Shown here: positions 21,971-33,107 of the stretch, piece by piece
How the letters are laid out: every line of letters starts with the position of its first letter
Position numbering within the stretch: the first letter of the stretch is position 1
Source of the DNA: Posidonia oceanica
Taxonomy: Eukaryota; Streptophyta; Magnoliopsida; Alismatales; Posidoniaceae
Direction: 5' to 3'
DNA length: 64,000 bases
NCBI GenBank assembly: GCA_037176725.1
Contig: JAZBRS010000057.1
Span: 84,837,501-84,901,500, forward strand
Made by a program: the position numbers and the translations under genes
The notes under the pieces: generated by a model
Databases searched by the model: none
The model's input: only the letters and a program-made list of their open reading frames with translations
Told to the model about the DNA's origin: nothing

Positions 21971-23602
21971 CTACCCGGACGACCCCGGTGGAGCGCTCTT
22001 CAGCATGGACCAAGCAGATTTCAGATCAGGTTCTAGATTTTCCAGGTAAGTCCTTCTGAACCCCTACACAGCATTCATTTGCATACCATTTGCATTGCAC
22101 ACATCGTTTTCGCTTTTTGTTTCCTTGAACATGTAGAATAGGACTTCCTCTTCTTATCTATCAATTCTGCTCCCCCTTTCGTGTATTCCCAAGTGTTTTG
22201 TGTCGTGTTTCCCCTGGATTCACCACTTATTGCGGCTTTCTTCCTCCTTTCCCACGATCCGATCGCACCGCGAGCTTTGGGCAGCGTGCGAGACGCATCG
22301 TGGGGCGGTTTAGTGGGAAATAGTCACAAAGCAGTGGTAATCCCTCCACTTGCTTATTTTCCCCTTTGTAGGTCTTCACACCTACTCTGCGTGGCCCTTA
22401 AACAGTGTCTGTTCTCACACACGCACTGTTTGTTTCTCCTTTTGCTTCTCTTGTCCTCTCTCCTTGCATTTGCATCTGCATGGTTTTGCCGAGGTTTTAT
22501 TCCGTCTTTTGGCACCGTTTTGCGTGCTCGCTTTGCTTTTGACACCGTTTTGCGTGCCTGCTTTGTCTTTGGCACCGTTTTGCGTGTCCGCTTCGCTTTT
22601 GGCACCGTTTTGCGTGCCCGCTTTGTCTTTGGCACCGTTTTGCGTGCCCTCTTCGCTTTTGGCACCGTTTTGCGTGCCCGCTTCGCTTTTGGCACCGTTT
22701 TACGTGCCCGCTTCTCTTTTGGCACCGTTTTACATGCCCGCTTCGCTTTTGGCACCGTTTTGCGCGCCCGCTTCGCTTTTGGCACTGTTTCGCGTGCTTG
22801 CTTTGTTTTTGGCACCGTTTTGCGTGCCCGCTTCACTTTTGGCACCGTTTCGCGTGCCCGCTTTGTTTCTGGCATTATTTTGCATGCCGATCTTGTTTTC
22901 TTGCACCGTTTTGCGTGCCGCTCTCGTTTCTTGAATTGTTTCGCGTGCTTTACGTCGTTTTCTCTTGCATGTCGCCTGCATTGCTTGGTTTTATCGTCGT
23001 CTTGCTTTTTCGCTTGCATTTGCATATAGGGCAGTGATGCTTACTGCCTGGAGTTCTCACGAGCCAGGTTTCACCCGGTTCGGAACACAAACAACGCTGC
23101 TGAGCATTTAGACTGCACGTTTACTTTCCTTGCATTGCATCCTTCCACTTAGAGCACACCTATGAGCATTCATTCAGGCAATCATTGGCATTTAGGCATT
23201 TAAATCTGCATTCCCCTGCATATGCGAGCGTAAGCCTAGAAAGACCGATTCTCGGGCGTGTCGGGGGTGCCTAACACCTTCCCCGCACGTAACAGGAGTT
23301 CTTGCCCAGTCTTTTGGCCCGCAATGACCATATTGCCCTTATCCTAGGCATGAGTCATCTCATTTGCATTTGTTTTCCTTTGCATTGCTTTGCTTTGCAT
23401 TTCTTGCTTTGTTTTGCGTGTTAATTCACGCATTACCCCCGATTTTCCTTGTCTCCCGATAATAGACACGGTGGCGACTCTGATTTGTCTTATCTTCTTC
23501 TTTTCTTACCTTTTCTCCTCTATTTTAAGTGTTTTCGAGTTGAGCCCTCCTCCTCGGACATCGCCGCCAATAGTAAACCTGATTCTGATTGGGATTACTA
23601 CA
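21971..23602 (+). repeat. A: 3' LTR, second segment (after F and its duplication)
   Basis: Resumes in the AAGCGCTCTTCAGCATGGACC region and ends ATTACTACA. It includes a consensus-like donor CCAGGTAAGT (22044), an acceptor-like CCCTTTGTAG (about 22371), a homogeneous tandem array of about 30-bp units reading GGCACCGTTTTGCGTGCCCG (22505-22870), the conserved block from GGGCAGTGATGCTTACTG (about 23030), the U5 hairpin (23257-23289) and a PBS-like GGTGGCGACTCTG at 23470. Confidence 0.9.
22500..22960 (+). repeat. A: 30-bp CGTTTTGCGTGCC tandem array
   Basis: About thirteen near-identical 30-bp units separated by CTTCGCTTTTGG-type spacers. The homogeneity points to recent expansion within this LTR. 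Confidence 0.85.
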
Positions 23603-23769
23603 GCGATGCCATGCTAGTGATCTCTCAAGTGAATGGCGACGGGAAGACAAAAGATCCAAAGCTTGTGCCATATCACAAACACCTACTGAAGCTGATAGAA
23701 GAATTTGAAAGCATCCGCTTCACATACATGAACAGAACAAGGAACGCATATGCAGATGCATTAGCAACT
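23603..23769 (+). pseudogene. C: archaeal-type RNase H fragment (left piece)
   Basis: Encodes the end of the second RNase H (starting at the Asp of DAMLVISQVNGDGKTKDPK, through YMNRTRNAYADALAT), equivalent to about 51480-51645 of D. It begins where A's LTR ends and stops where B's LTR begins. The remainder resumes at 33113. CAACT at 23765-23769 is the left target duplication of B. Confidence 0.9.
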
Positions 23770-25039
23770 TGTTGATACCCCATTTCGACAAGGCTGAATC
23801 GGTAGACCTCTCTGGCGGCTAGGAAAAACCCAAAATCGCACATTTCTCTTCATCCTTCTTCCCAAATCAAAACTCCAGCTCAAACCTCAAAGCCAAACCT
23901 AGAACCACACCCATTTTCTAACCCCAAAACTTACCCCGAAACCATCCCAAAACCTTACCCTGAAACCATCCAAAACCCAAGCCAAAACCAAACCCTAACC
24001 CTCCTTTTTACCCTTCAAAACTAGCCAACTTGACCTAAGCCTTTACCCCTCTTCCCGAGCTCAAAACTTGACCAAAATCCATAGGAAAATCCACCAACAC
24101 CCACTCAACAAACCTACTCTAAAACCTAGAAATTTCTAAACCTAACCCATTCCCAAAAACCCTAGAAAACCTAGGTGAATTTCCCCTTTTTCTACACCTT
24201 GAAACCCCTCCAAAACCTTCTTAGAATCGAACCAAAACCTTAGACCCAATACCTTAAGCCCTAGACTACCCACTCACCAATTTTCACCCCATTCCAAGAC
24301 CTTTAAGACCTCCATTCACCCAAATTATCCTTTTCTCTCTCTAGGCACCCCAAACTGCTCGGCGATGGGTTCGTCAACCTATCATCCATCCACTCACTCA
24401 TCTATCTTTGCATCCTGATGCCAGGAGCGCTTCGACCATCCCCTGGTATCATCCTGATACCAGGGGCATCTTTTGGCTGCCCTGCGGTATCATCCCCAGC
24501 TGATCATCCTCAATTGAATTCTCTGCGGGCTGGCACCCCAAACTGCTCGACGGAAGGTCCGTCAACCTGTCACTCTTCTCGGCTGGTCATCCCCAGCTGA
24601 GTCCCCAGTTGGTCGTCCCTAGCTGGATCACTGTCTTCTGCGGGCTGGCACCCCAAACTGCTCGGCGGAAGGTCCGTCAACCTGTCACTCTTCTCGGCTG
24701 GTCATCCCCAGCTGAGTCCCCAGTTGGTCGTCCCCAGCTGGATCACTGTCTTCTGCGGGCTGGCACCCCAAACTGCTCGGCGAAAGGTCCGTCAACTTGT
24801 CATCCTCCCCAGCTGATCACCCTCAGCTGAGTCCCTTGCGGGCTGGTACCCCAAACTACTCGTCTGACAAGCACGACACTCTTGTCATCACTCTCTGCTT
24901 TCGATGCCAAGGACGCGCCGGCCAACCCCTGGTGTCATCCCGACACCAGGGGCATCTTTTGATCGCCCCTTGGTATCACTCTTTCCCTCTTTCCCCTATG
25001 ACGTTCCTGGCGTCATGGGATGATTTCTTCTCATCATTC

Positions 25040-25690
25040 CCTCATCCCCTCTTTGCCGGCCGATAAGTCCGATATCTTATCATTCTTATCATTCCCTCAT
25101 CCCCTCTTTGCTGGCCGATAAGTCCGATATCTTATCAACCAACCCTTCTCATCATGATCTCATCCCCCTCTTTGGCTTAGCTTCTCATCATGATCTCATC
25201 CCCCTCTTTAGATCAACTTCTCATCATTATCTCGTCCCCTCTTTGCCAGCCGATAAGTCCGATATCTTATCAACCAACCCTCCTCATCATGATCTCATCC
25301 CCCTCTTTAGCTTAGCTTCTCATCATGATCTCACCCCCCTCTTTAGCTTAGCTTCTCATCATGATCTCATCCCCCTCTTTAGCTTAACTTCTCATCATGA
25401 TCTCATCCCCCTCTTTAGCTTAAATTCTCATCATGATCTCATCCCCCTATTTAGCTTAGCTTCTCATCATGATCTCATCCCCCTCTTTAGCTTAGCTTCT
25501 CATCATGATCTCATCCCCCTCTTTAGCTTAAATTCTCATCATGATCTCATCCCCCTCTTTAGCTTAAATTCTCATCATGATCTCATCTCCCTCTTTAGCT
25601 TAACTTCTCATCATTACCTCGTCCCCTCTTTGCCGGCCGATAAGTCCGATATCTTATCATTCTCATCATGATCTCGTCCCCTCTTATCAA
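25040..25690 (+). repeat. B: array I, dominated by a CATCATGATCTCATCCCCCTC unit
   Basis: Only four GATAAGTCCGATATCTTATC units remain. The space is filled by about twelve copies of a 36-bp unit containing TCATCATGATCTCATCC and CTCTTTAGCTTA, derived from the array spacer. A minor form of this spacer expansion is visible at the end of the D array (57500-57690). Confidence 0.8.
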
Positions 25691-25841
25691 CAATCAATCA
25701 CTCATGCTAGGCTGATATCCAAAACTATCAATCATCAATCAATCAATCACTCGTGCTAGGCTGATATCCGAAACTATCAACAATCAATCACTCTCAGGCT
25801 GATAACCTAAACTATCTTCTGGCCGATCCATGGTTGGCCCA

Positions 25842-26673
25842 CAGTTGTGTTATACGGCTGACATCCAGTAACTGTCCCTCGTAATTGCACTTTTCCAGTT
25901 GATAGGTCTGTAAACTATCCGCCGGTTGACAGGACCGTAAACTGTCGCTCCAGTTGATAGGTCTGTAAACTATCGCGTGCAATTACGTTATACGGCTGAC
26001 ATCTAGTAACTGTCCCTTGCAATTGCGGTTTCCAGTTGATAGGTCTGTAAACTATCCTCCAGTTGATAGGTCTGTAAACTATCCGCCGGTTGACAGGACC
26101 GTAAACTGTCGTTAGGCTGATATTCCTAAACTATCACCAGCAATTGCATTATACGGCTGATATCCAGTAACTATCCCTCATCATTGCGCGTTTCCAGTTG
26201 ATAGGTCTGTAAACTATCCGCCGGTTGACAGGACCGTAAACTGTCGCTCCAGTTGATAGGTCTATAAACTATCCACCAGTTGGTAGGACTGTAAACTACC
26301 ACGCGCAATGATGTTATACGGCTGACATCCAGTAACTGTCCCTCGCAATGCCGTTTCCAGTTGATAGGACTGTAAACTATCCTCCAGTTGATAGGTCTGT
26401 AAACTATCCGCCGGTTGACAGGACCGTAAACTGTCGCTCCAGATGATAGACTGTAAACTATCCGGCATTGCGTTATACGGCTGATATCCAGTAACTATCA
26501 CTCATGGTTTGTGGTTTCCGGTTGACAGGACCGTAAACTGTCGCTCCAGTTGATAGGTCTGTAAACTATCCACCGGTTGACAGGACCGTAAACTGTCGTT
26601 AGGCTGATACTCCTAAACTATCACCCACAACCATGTTATACGGCTGATATCCAGTAACTATCACTCACAACTG
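25842..26673 (+). other. B: array II, multi-arm structure
   Basis: Outer stem CAGTTGTG (25842-25849) / CACAACTG (26666-26673). Five arms follow, for example CATCATTGCGCG (26179) with CGCGCAATGATG (26302), 12 bp, and CGCAATGCCG (26344) with CGGCATTGCG (26463), 10 bp. These stems differ from A's, but both strands have changed together. Internal modules include GATAG/CTATC, GACAG/CTGTC and GGTAG/CTACC (26282-26300). Confidence 0.8.
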
Positions 26674-27235
26674 CTCCGGTTGACAGGACCGTAAACTGTC
26701 ACTCCCGGTTGATAGGACCGTAAACTATCCGGACGATAAGCCCGTCACCTTATCATTTTTTTTTCCTTTTCGGCGTGACCTTGTCCCAGGAAGACAAAGT
26801 CACGCACCCCCTTTCTGCGATAGGAGAGTTGGCCTCTCTCCCCTCGCACTCTTTTCTTTCCTGCTGGCTTGTTCCCCAGACGGGGACAAGCTGCACCCTG
26901 CTTCCCCTCGCTTTGTCGCGTAAGTTTGGCCTCCCTGCCAGATCATTGCGCCACATCGCGTCATTTTATCTTCTCTCTTGCATCATCTCCGCACTTTCTC
27001 AGCTAGCATTGCATATTAATTTAACATCATCAGCATCACTTGCATGGCATCAGCATCTCTTCTAGTTGCACTAACTTTTGTACTAACTTTTGCATCGCAT
27101 TAGCATGCATTGCATACTTAGCATCATTCAACTGCACCCAGCATCTTGCATACTGCTCTTGCATTGCATACGACGTTCGGTGCATCCGTCGAATAAGTAA
27201 CTCACGCCAATAGCAAATCTTTTGGCCCTCCAGTC

Positions 27236-27319
27236 AAATGGGGTGTCTTGTCAACCCTGAGCAGCGGTCTCGGTCCCCTTGACCTCGCTCAGGGAGGGGC
27301 ATCTATTGACACCCCATTT
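27236..27319 (+). promoter_or_regulatory. B: polypurine tract (27291-27299) and LTR clamp
   Basis: AAATGGGGTGTC (27236-27247) pairs with GACACCCCATTT (27308-27319) in the LTR. A and D have AGATGGGGTGTC and GACACCCCATCT, so both arms changed together in B. The inner stem CCCTGAGC/GCTCAGGG overlaps the AGGGAGGGG tract. Confidence 0.8.
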
Positions 27320-30300
27320 CGACAAGGCTGAATCGGTAGACCTCTCTGGCGGCTAGGAAAAACCCAAAATCGCACATTTCTCTTCATCCTTCTTCCCAAA
27401 TCAAAACTCCAGCTCAAACCTCAAAGCCAAACTTAGAACCACACCCATTTTCTAACCCCAAAACTTACCCCGAAACCATCCCAAAACCTTACCCTGAAAC
27501 CATCCAAAACCCAAGCCAAAACCAAACCCTAACCCTCCTTTTTACCCTTCAAAACTAGCCAACTTGACCTAAGCCTTTACCCCTCTTCCCGAGCTCAAAA
27601 CTTGACCAAAATCCATAGGAAAATCCACCAACACCCACTCAACAAACCTACTCTAAAACCTAGAAATTTCTAAACCTAACCCATTCCCAAAAACCCTAGA
27701 AAACCTAGGTGAATTTCCCCTTTTTCTACACCTTGAAACCCCTCCAAAACCTTCTTAGAATCGAACCAAAACCTTAGACCCAATACCTTAAGCCCTAGAC
27801 TACCCACTCACCAATTTTCACCCCATTCCAAGACCTTTAAGACCTCCATTCACCCAAATTATCCTTTTCTCTCTCCAGGATTATCATTTTCTCTCTCCTC
27901 TCTCTCTCTCCTGATTATCATCTCCCTTTTCATCCCCTTCTCGCCCTTTCCCTGGCCTGGCTGTGGGCCCCCTTTGTGCTTCTATCCCTTCTCTATCTTA
28001 TTCCTATTTTTATTTTATTTTTAGCATTTTCCCTGAATTTTAAAAAATCATTTCCCTCCAACTCATCTCTTTCCCTTTTATTTCTCCCTTTTTCCATTTT
28101 CTTCCTCCTTCCCTTTTCCTTTTCTTTCTTTTGCAAAAACCCATAAAAACCCCTAAAAATCTGTAAAATTCCAAAACATAAAAGAGACAAACCAGAACTC
28201 TAAGAGAAACGATTAAAAAACATTAAGCAAGCAATTAAAAACTTAAACTTAACTAAACTAAGCTAAAAAGAAAATCAAGCATGCAAACTAAAAAATGCGA
28301 AACAAACCAAAATAAAATACTGAAAAATCTAGGAAAAACTAAAACAAAATCAAGACCCACCAAAAATGAAAACCCTACCAAAAGAATTAAAAAACAAACC
28401 CTAAAAAAGAAGTGAAACAATTAAGAACACTAAGATAAGTAATTAATGAAAGAAAAAGCTTAACTTAACAAACCTAAGAAAAACAATTGGAGAACTCAAT
28501 TAAAAAGAATGAAGAACACATCAAAAAGACTTGAAGACTCTTAATCAAACAAGAGAAACCTAATTAAAAAAAACATCAAGAAAAATCAACAAGTAAAAAT
28601 TAAAAAACCTAATCCAAAAGACTTAAGAAAGAAAAACCCTAAAAAGACTAAGACTTAAAAACCCAAAACCAACACTGATTAATACGAAAATAAATCCTAA
28701 AAAATCCTAATCAATATTCTAAGTGTCCAACAAGGGAAACACAATTTTTAAAACAATTTAAAAAGACTTAACAAACACTTAATCAAGCAAAAACTAATTA
28801 AAAACAAAAACCAAAACCCTAAAACCCTAATCAAGCCCAAAACACACTAATTAACCTAAAAACAGTTACTAAAAATCTAATTAAAATCCTAACTCACAAC
28901 CCAACTTTTCTAGTATTTTTACTTATTTTTAATTTATTTTTTTCTTCTTCTAATTTTATTTCCTTTCTCTTCCTTTCTTCTTCTTCCTTCCTTTCTTTCC
29001 CACTTCTCATTCCTCCCTTCCTCCCCTTCATTTTCTTTCCTTTTTTACTGTGCTCAAGGCCCAGCCCATAGCCGGCCAACTCTTTCTTCTTCCCTCCATC
29101 TCTTCTTCTTCTTCCACTCTCCTCCTCTCTCACAGCCAAAAACGACAGCAGCCTCCCCCATTGGTTTTCTTTTTTTTCAAACCTCCCTGACACCACCTTG
29201 ACCTCCCACCATCACCCACGACCCACGACCACCATCACCACCCTACCCTGTGGCCTGAAACCAAGGACAGCAACCCATTCCTTCTCTTTTTGACTGTTGA
29301 AAATCAGCAACTTTGGAGGGATCAAAACTTGGGATTTTGGAATCAGAAAGGGGTTCAGCCGATACACCTGGAAAGACCAAGTTCCCAGCTCTCGCACCCT
29401 TCTTCGAGAACCAAAAAAGACCCTGAATCCTCCCCGGAATCGAGCTCCAAACCCTTCAGCACCCAACACCTTCCAGAACGACCTTCCTCATTGCAAATCC
29501 ACCACCACGAGCCTCCTAAAATCCCAGAACTTTGCCATCAGACTCACCAAGCAACCACCTTCCCAAGCCACCCAAAATCGCGTCCTAAAACCTCCCACAC
29601 TCCTCACAGTCCACTACAAACACTTGGGTCCTCTTTTTTGCCAAAATCTTCAAACACCCATATCTTCCTCCACACTCAGTGAAATCTACTTCTGTTTCCT
29701 CCCACGCACTCCCCGAACAACCACCTAGCCGCCCGTGCCTTCGCCTCACCTTGGAGCGCCGCACATCGCCGTATCCACCTCCGCCCTCACAGTTGAGCTC
29801 CGGTCGAACCAGATCTCGCTCCAGGTCGTAGAACACTCCCCTGAGACCTCCGTCATCCTCCTCGGGCCTCCGGCAACGTCCCCCGAGCTCCCCAACGTAG
29901 CAGCCGCCGCCCTCCGCCGTCCCCACTCCTCTCCGGCCGGCCGAAAGTCACCTAGGTGGGTGGACTCACCCGGCGTGCGCAAGGGCCGAAGAAAGCCTCC
30001 CCTGGATTCCCCTCGTCGCCCTCTTGCTCCTCGGCTTTTCCCCGAGGCGTTTCGTCGCCTGTGCTGCCCGCAAACACTCGCCGGAGTTCCCTTCTTCTCC
30101 AGCACCGGTCGCCGGCGCTCCCCAACGCAGCAGCTTCTCCACGCGTGCCCGCCGCCGCCGACGCTCCGCCGCACCCCTCCTCCGCCTCCGACGCCCCGTC
30201 GGTTCCTCCCAGACCCCCGCCGCCTCGCGTCGCCCCTCCTCCATCGGTCCAGGAGAGTCGCCGGCGAGCTCCTCCCCTTCCACTGTAAGTCTTCCTCTTC

Positions 30301-33107
30301 TTCACTTTTCATTTTTTCTTAACTTACATAATTTTCCCTTGCATTGCATTTCTTTTGTTTAAGTTTCTGATTATTGCGTTTAGGTCCAAAGCATGTTAAG
30401 ACTTATGTTATTTTGATCTAAAACCATGTTAAATTGCAAGTTCTGTTTATAGTTTTTAATATTTGCATGATAGTCCACCTACTGTGCTTGCTAGTTGTAA
30501 AAAATTTCGTTTCAGCCCTTTTGCTTTCAATTTTTGCATCCAGGTCCCACACTAGCTCATGTAATCATAATGTGCATAGTTTGCCTTAATACATTGCATT
30601 CTGTATCCCTGTTTTTTTTTCATTTTTGCTGTCTGATCCATTGCAATGTAGAACTTAGGTCTTAATTTAAATTTTTTTTGCATACTGTATTGCATGTTTG
30701 CCCCTCTGATTTTTCATTTTTGCATCTAAGTCCATTTTAAATGCATAATGATCATTTTGCATGCATCTTAGCTTATTGCATTGCATTTTCAACCTTGCAT
30801 TTTCAAAAAATTGCATGTCAGTCCATGGTCAGTAATTTCAGAGCACATTTTACATCTAAAATTGCATACTTGACCCTTGCATGATTTAAAAATGACATAT
30901 AGGTCCTTGCATCCTTTTAAAGTCATGTAAAAAGACCGTTTTGCCCCTAAAGTTGCATCTTAGCTCCTATTCTTATAAAATTGCATATAGACCCTCCACT
31001 TGCATTCCCAGACTCCCCAGGACCCTGTTTTCTGGGAAAATTGCATTTTAGACCCTAGAATTTTTCAAAATTGCTTTTTGCTTGTCCTTTGCTTTCAAAA
31101 CTTCTTCTGATGCATGTCCCCTCTTCAAAATTGCATTCTAAGCCCAGTCTTTTACAAAACCGCATGCAACCCCTCCTGTTTTCAAAGCCCCTGCTTGTAA
31201 GCCCCAATCCTTTTCAAAAATTTGCATTTAAGCCCCTTTTCTTTTTTAAAATAGCATTTGAACTCCTTTTTTTTCCTAAAAGTCTTCCTCCTTGTCTTTT
31301 CTGGCATCTTGCATGCATTTGCATTCATGTAGCTTTGCATTAAGTTTCTTTTGCACACACCAGAGCCCCCTCAGCTCCCATCCACCTGGGAGGACCCTTT
31401 GGCACACCCCTAGGACCTCCTGAACACTTAGATCTGTTCTTCTCTCCTGTTCTGGCCCTTCCGCCCCGAAGCTGCGATATCTTCCAATCCGGCCGTTGGA
31501 TCTTCTCAAGCAAGCTGCCCAGGCGACCGCAGCGAAGCGCTCTTCAGCACGGACCAAGCAGATTTCAGATCAGACCCCAGGATTTCCAGGTATGCCCTCC
31601 TGAACCTTTGCATTGCATTCATTCGCATGCCATTTGCATAGTTTGCCTCGTTTTCGCTTTCCTTCTCTTTGAGCATGTAGAATAGGACCTCCTCTTCTTG
31701 TCTATCAACTCAAATCCCCGTTTCGCGTACTCTCGGGCGTTTTGTGTTGTGTTTCCCCCGGATTCACCACTTATTGCGACTTTCTTCCCCCTTTTCCACG
31801 ATCCGATCGCATCGTGAGCTTTGGGCAGCGTGCGAGACACACCGTGGAGCGGTTTAGTGGGAAACGGTCACAAAGAGGCGGTAATCCCTCCGTTTGCTCA
31901 CTCTCCCCTTTGCAGGTCTTTACACCTGCTCTGTGTGGCCCCGAACAGCGTCTGTTCTCACACACGCGCTGTCTTACCTCTTTTTGGCTTCTTCTGATCT
32001 TTTTCTTTGCATTAGCGTTCGCATAGCTTTTCCGGGGTTTTGTTTCGCTGTTTTGGCACCGTTTTGCGTGCCTGCTTTGCTTTTGCGCGCCCGTCTTGCT
32101 TTGGCAACATTTCGCGTGCTCGTAATCATCTTTTTGCACCGTTTTGCGTGTCATTCCATTTTGTTGTCTCGTTTTGCGTGCCGCCTTGCTTTTTCGCTCA
32201 TTTTGCCTGCCGATTTCGTTCTTTTTGCACCGTTTTGCATGCCATTCTGCTTTCTTGCCTCGCTTCGCGTACCGTCTTGTTTTTCGCTTGTTTTGCGTGC
32301 CGGTTTCGTTCTTTTTGCACCGTTTTACGTGCCATTCTGTTTTATTGTCTCGTTTTGCGTGCCGCCTTACTTTTTTCGCTTGTTTTGCGCACCGGTTTTG
32401 TCTTTTTGCACCGATTTGCGTGCATTCTTGTTTCTCGCTTCGTTTTGCGCGTTTTACGCCGTTTTCTCTTGCATGTCGATCGCATTGCATGATTTTAACG
32501 CTGTTTTGCTTTCTCGTCTGCATTTGCATTTAGGGCTATGATGCTTACTGCCTGGAGTTCTCACGAGCTAGGTTTCGCCTGGTTCGGAACACGGACAGCG
32601 TAGCTGAGCACATAGAGAGCACGTTTACTTCCCTGCTTCGCATTTTCCCACTTAGAGCATTCCTTGAGCATTCATTTAGGCATTTATAGGCACATAGGCA
32701 TTCAATCCTGCATTTCCCTGCGTATGCGAGCGTAAGCCTAGAAAGACCGATTCTCGGGCGTGTCGGGGGTGCCTAACACCTTCCCCGCACGTAACAGGAG
32801 TCCTTGCCCTATCTTTTGGCCCGCAATGACCATATTGCCCTTATCCTCGGCTAGAGTCATTTCATTTGCATGTGTTTGCATTTGTTTCCCTTTGCATTAC
32901 TTTGCTTTGCATTTCTTGCTTGGTTTTGCGTGTTAATTCACGCATTTCCCCCGGTTTTCCTTGTCTTCCGTTAATAGACATGGTGGCGACTCTGATTTGT
33001 CTTATCTTTCCCTTTTCTCCTCGATTTTAAGTGTTTTCGAGTTGAGCCTCTTCCTCGGATCTCAATCGCCGCTAATAGTGAGCCTGATTCCGATCGGGAT
33101 TACTACA
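27304..33107 (+). repeat. B: 3' LTR (5804 bp)
   Basis: Starts TATTGACACC (first G mutated) and ends ATTACTACA. It contains an A-rich stretch (28140-28880), a pyrimidine-rich and GC-rich stretch (28900-30300), a TTGCATTTT zone (30340-31300), a donor-like CCAGGTATGCC (about 31587), an acceptor-like CCCTTTGCAG (about 31915), a CGTTTTGCGTGCC array (32050-32470), the U5 hairpin (32759-32791) and a PBS-like GGTGGCGACTCTG (about 32983). The long open frames on both strands around 29735-30322 sit in GC-rich LTR sequence and are not supported as genes. Confidence 0.92.

Larger units (their letters stand above)
1..23602 (+). mobile_element. Element A: 3' part of a Tat/Ogre-type Ty3/gypsy retrotransposon, interrupted by solo LTR F
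   Basis: The window opens inside the protease region of this element, so its 5' LTR, leader and gag are not seen. Present are protease, linker, RT, RNase H, archaeal-type RNase H, integrase (to 5784), an extra ORF (7253-8455), a structured 3' untranslated region, a polypurine tract (12043-12051) and a 3' LTR in two pieces (12056-16354 and 21976-23602, about 5.9 kb together). The LTR ends at ...ATTACTACA (23602) and is followed directly by the RNase H sequence of element C, so A inserted into C; GCGAT (23603-23607) should be its right target duplication. Coding capacity is lost through stops and frameshifts. Confidence 0.93.
24342..27303 (+). other. B: structured 3' untranslated region
   Basis: Same order as in A and D: GGG-CTG-GCA-CCC modules (24345-24880, four or more copies with CGGAAGGTCCGTC variants), hairpins at 24440-24466, 24926-24952 and 24995-25019, array I with a locally expanded new unit (25040-25690), array II (25700-26740), a tail rich in GCATTGCAT words (26760-27200), clamp and polypurine tract. 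Confidence 0.8.
23770..33107 (+). mobile_element. B: internally deleted Tat/Ogre-type element (9.3 kb, no coding region)
   Basis: Starts TGTTGATACC and ends ATTACTACA, between CAACT (23765-23769) and CAACC (33108-33112), a 5-bp duplication with one mismatch. It holds the first 572 bp of a 5' LTR (23770-24341), then jumps to the 3' untranslated region (24342-27303) and a full 3' LTR (27304-33107). Leader, gag, pol, extra ORF and about 5.2 kb of 5' LTR are missing. The LTR overlap shows almost no difference (one substitution noticed in about 570 bp), so it is young. Confidence 0.93.

Noticed and set aside
22181..23029. Open frames on both strands over the 30-bp LTR array in A
   Set aside because: Thirty-bp units keep all frames open; no comparable protein in B or D.
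29735..30322. Arg/Pro-rich open frames on both strands in B's LTR
   Set aside because: GC-rich LTR sequence with several overlapping open frames on both strands and no conservation of frame in other LTRs.
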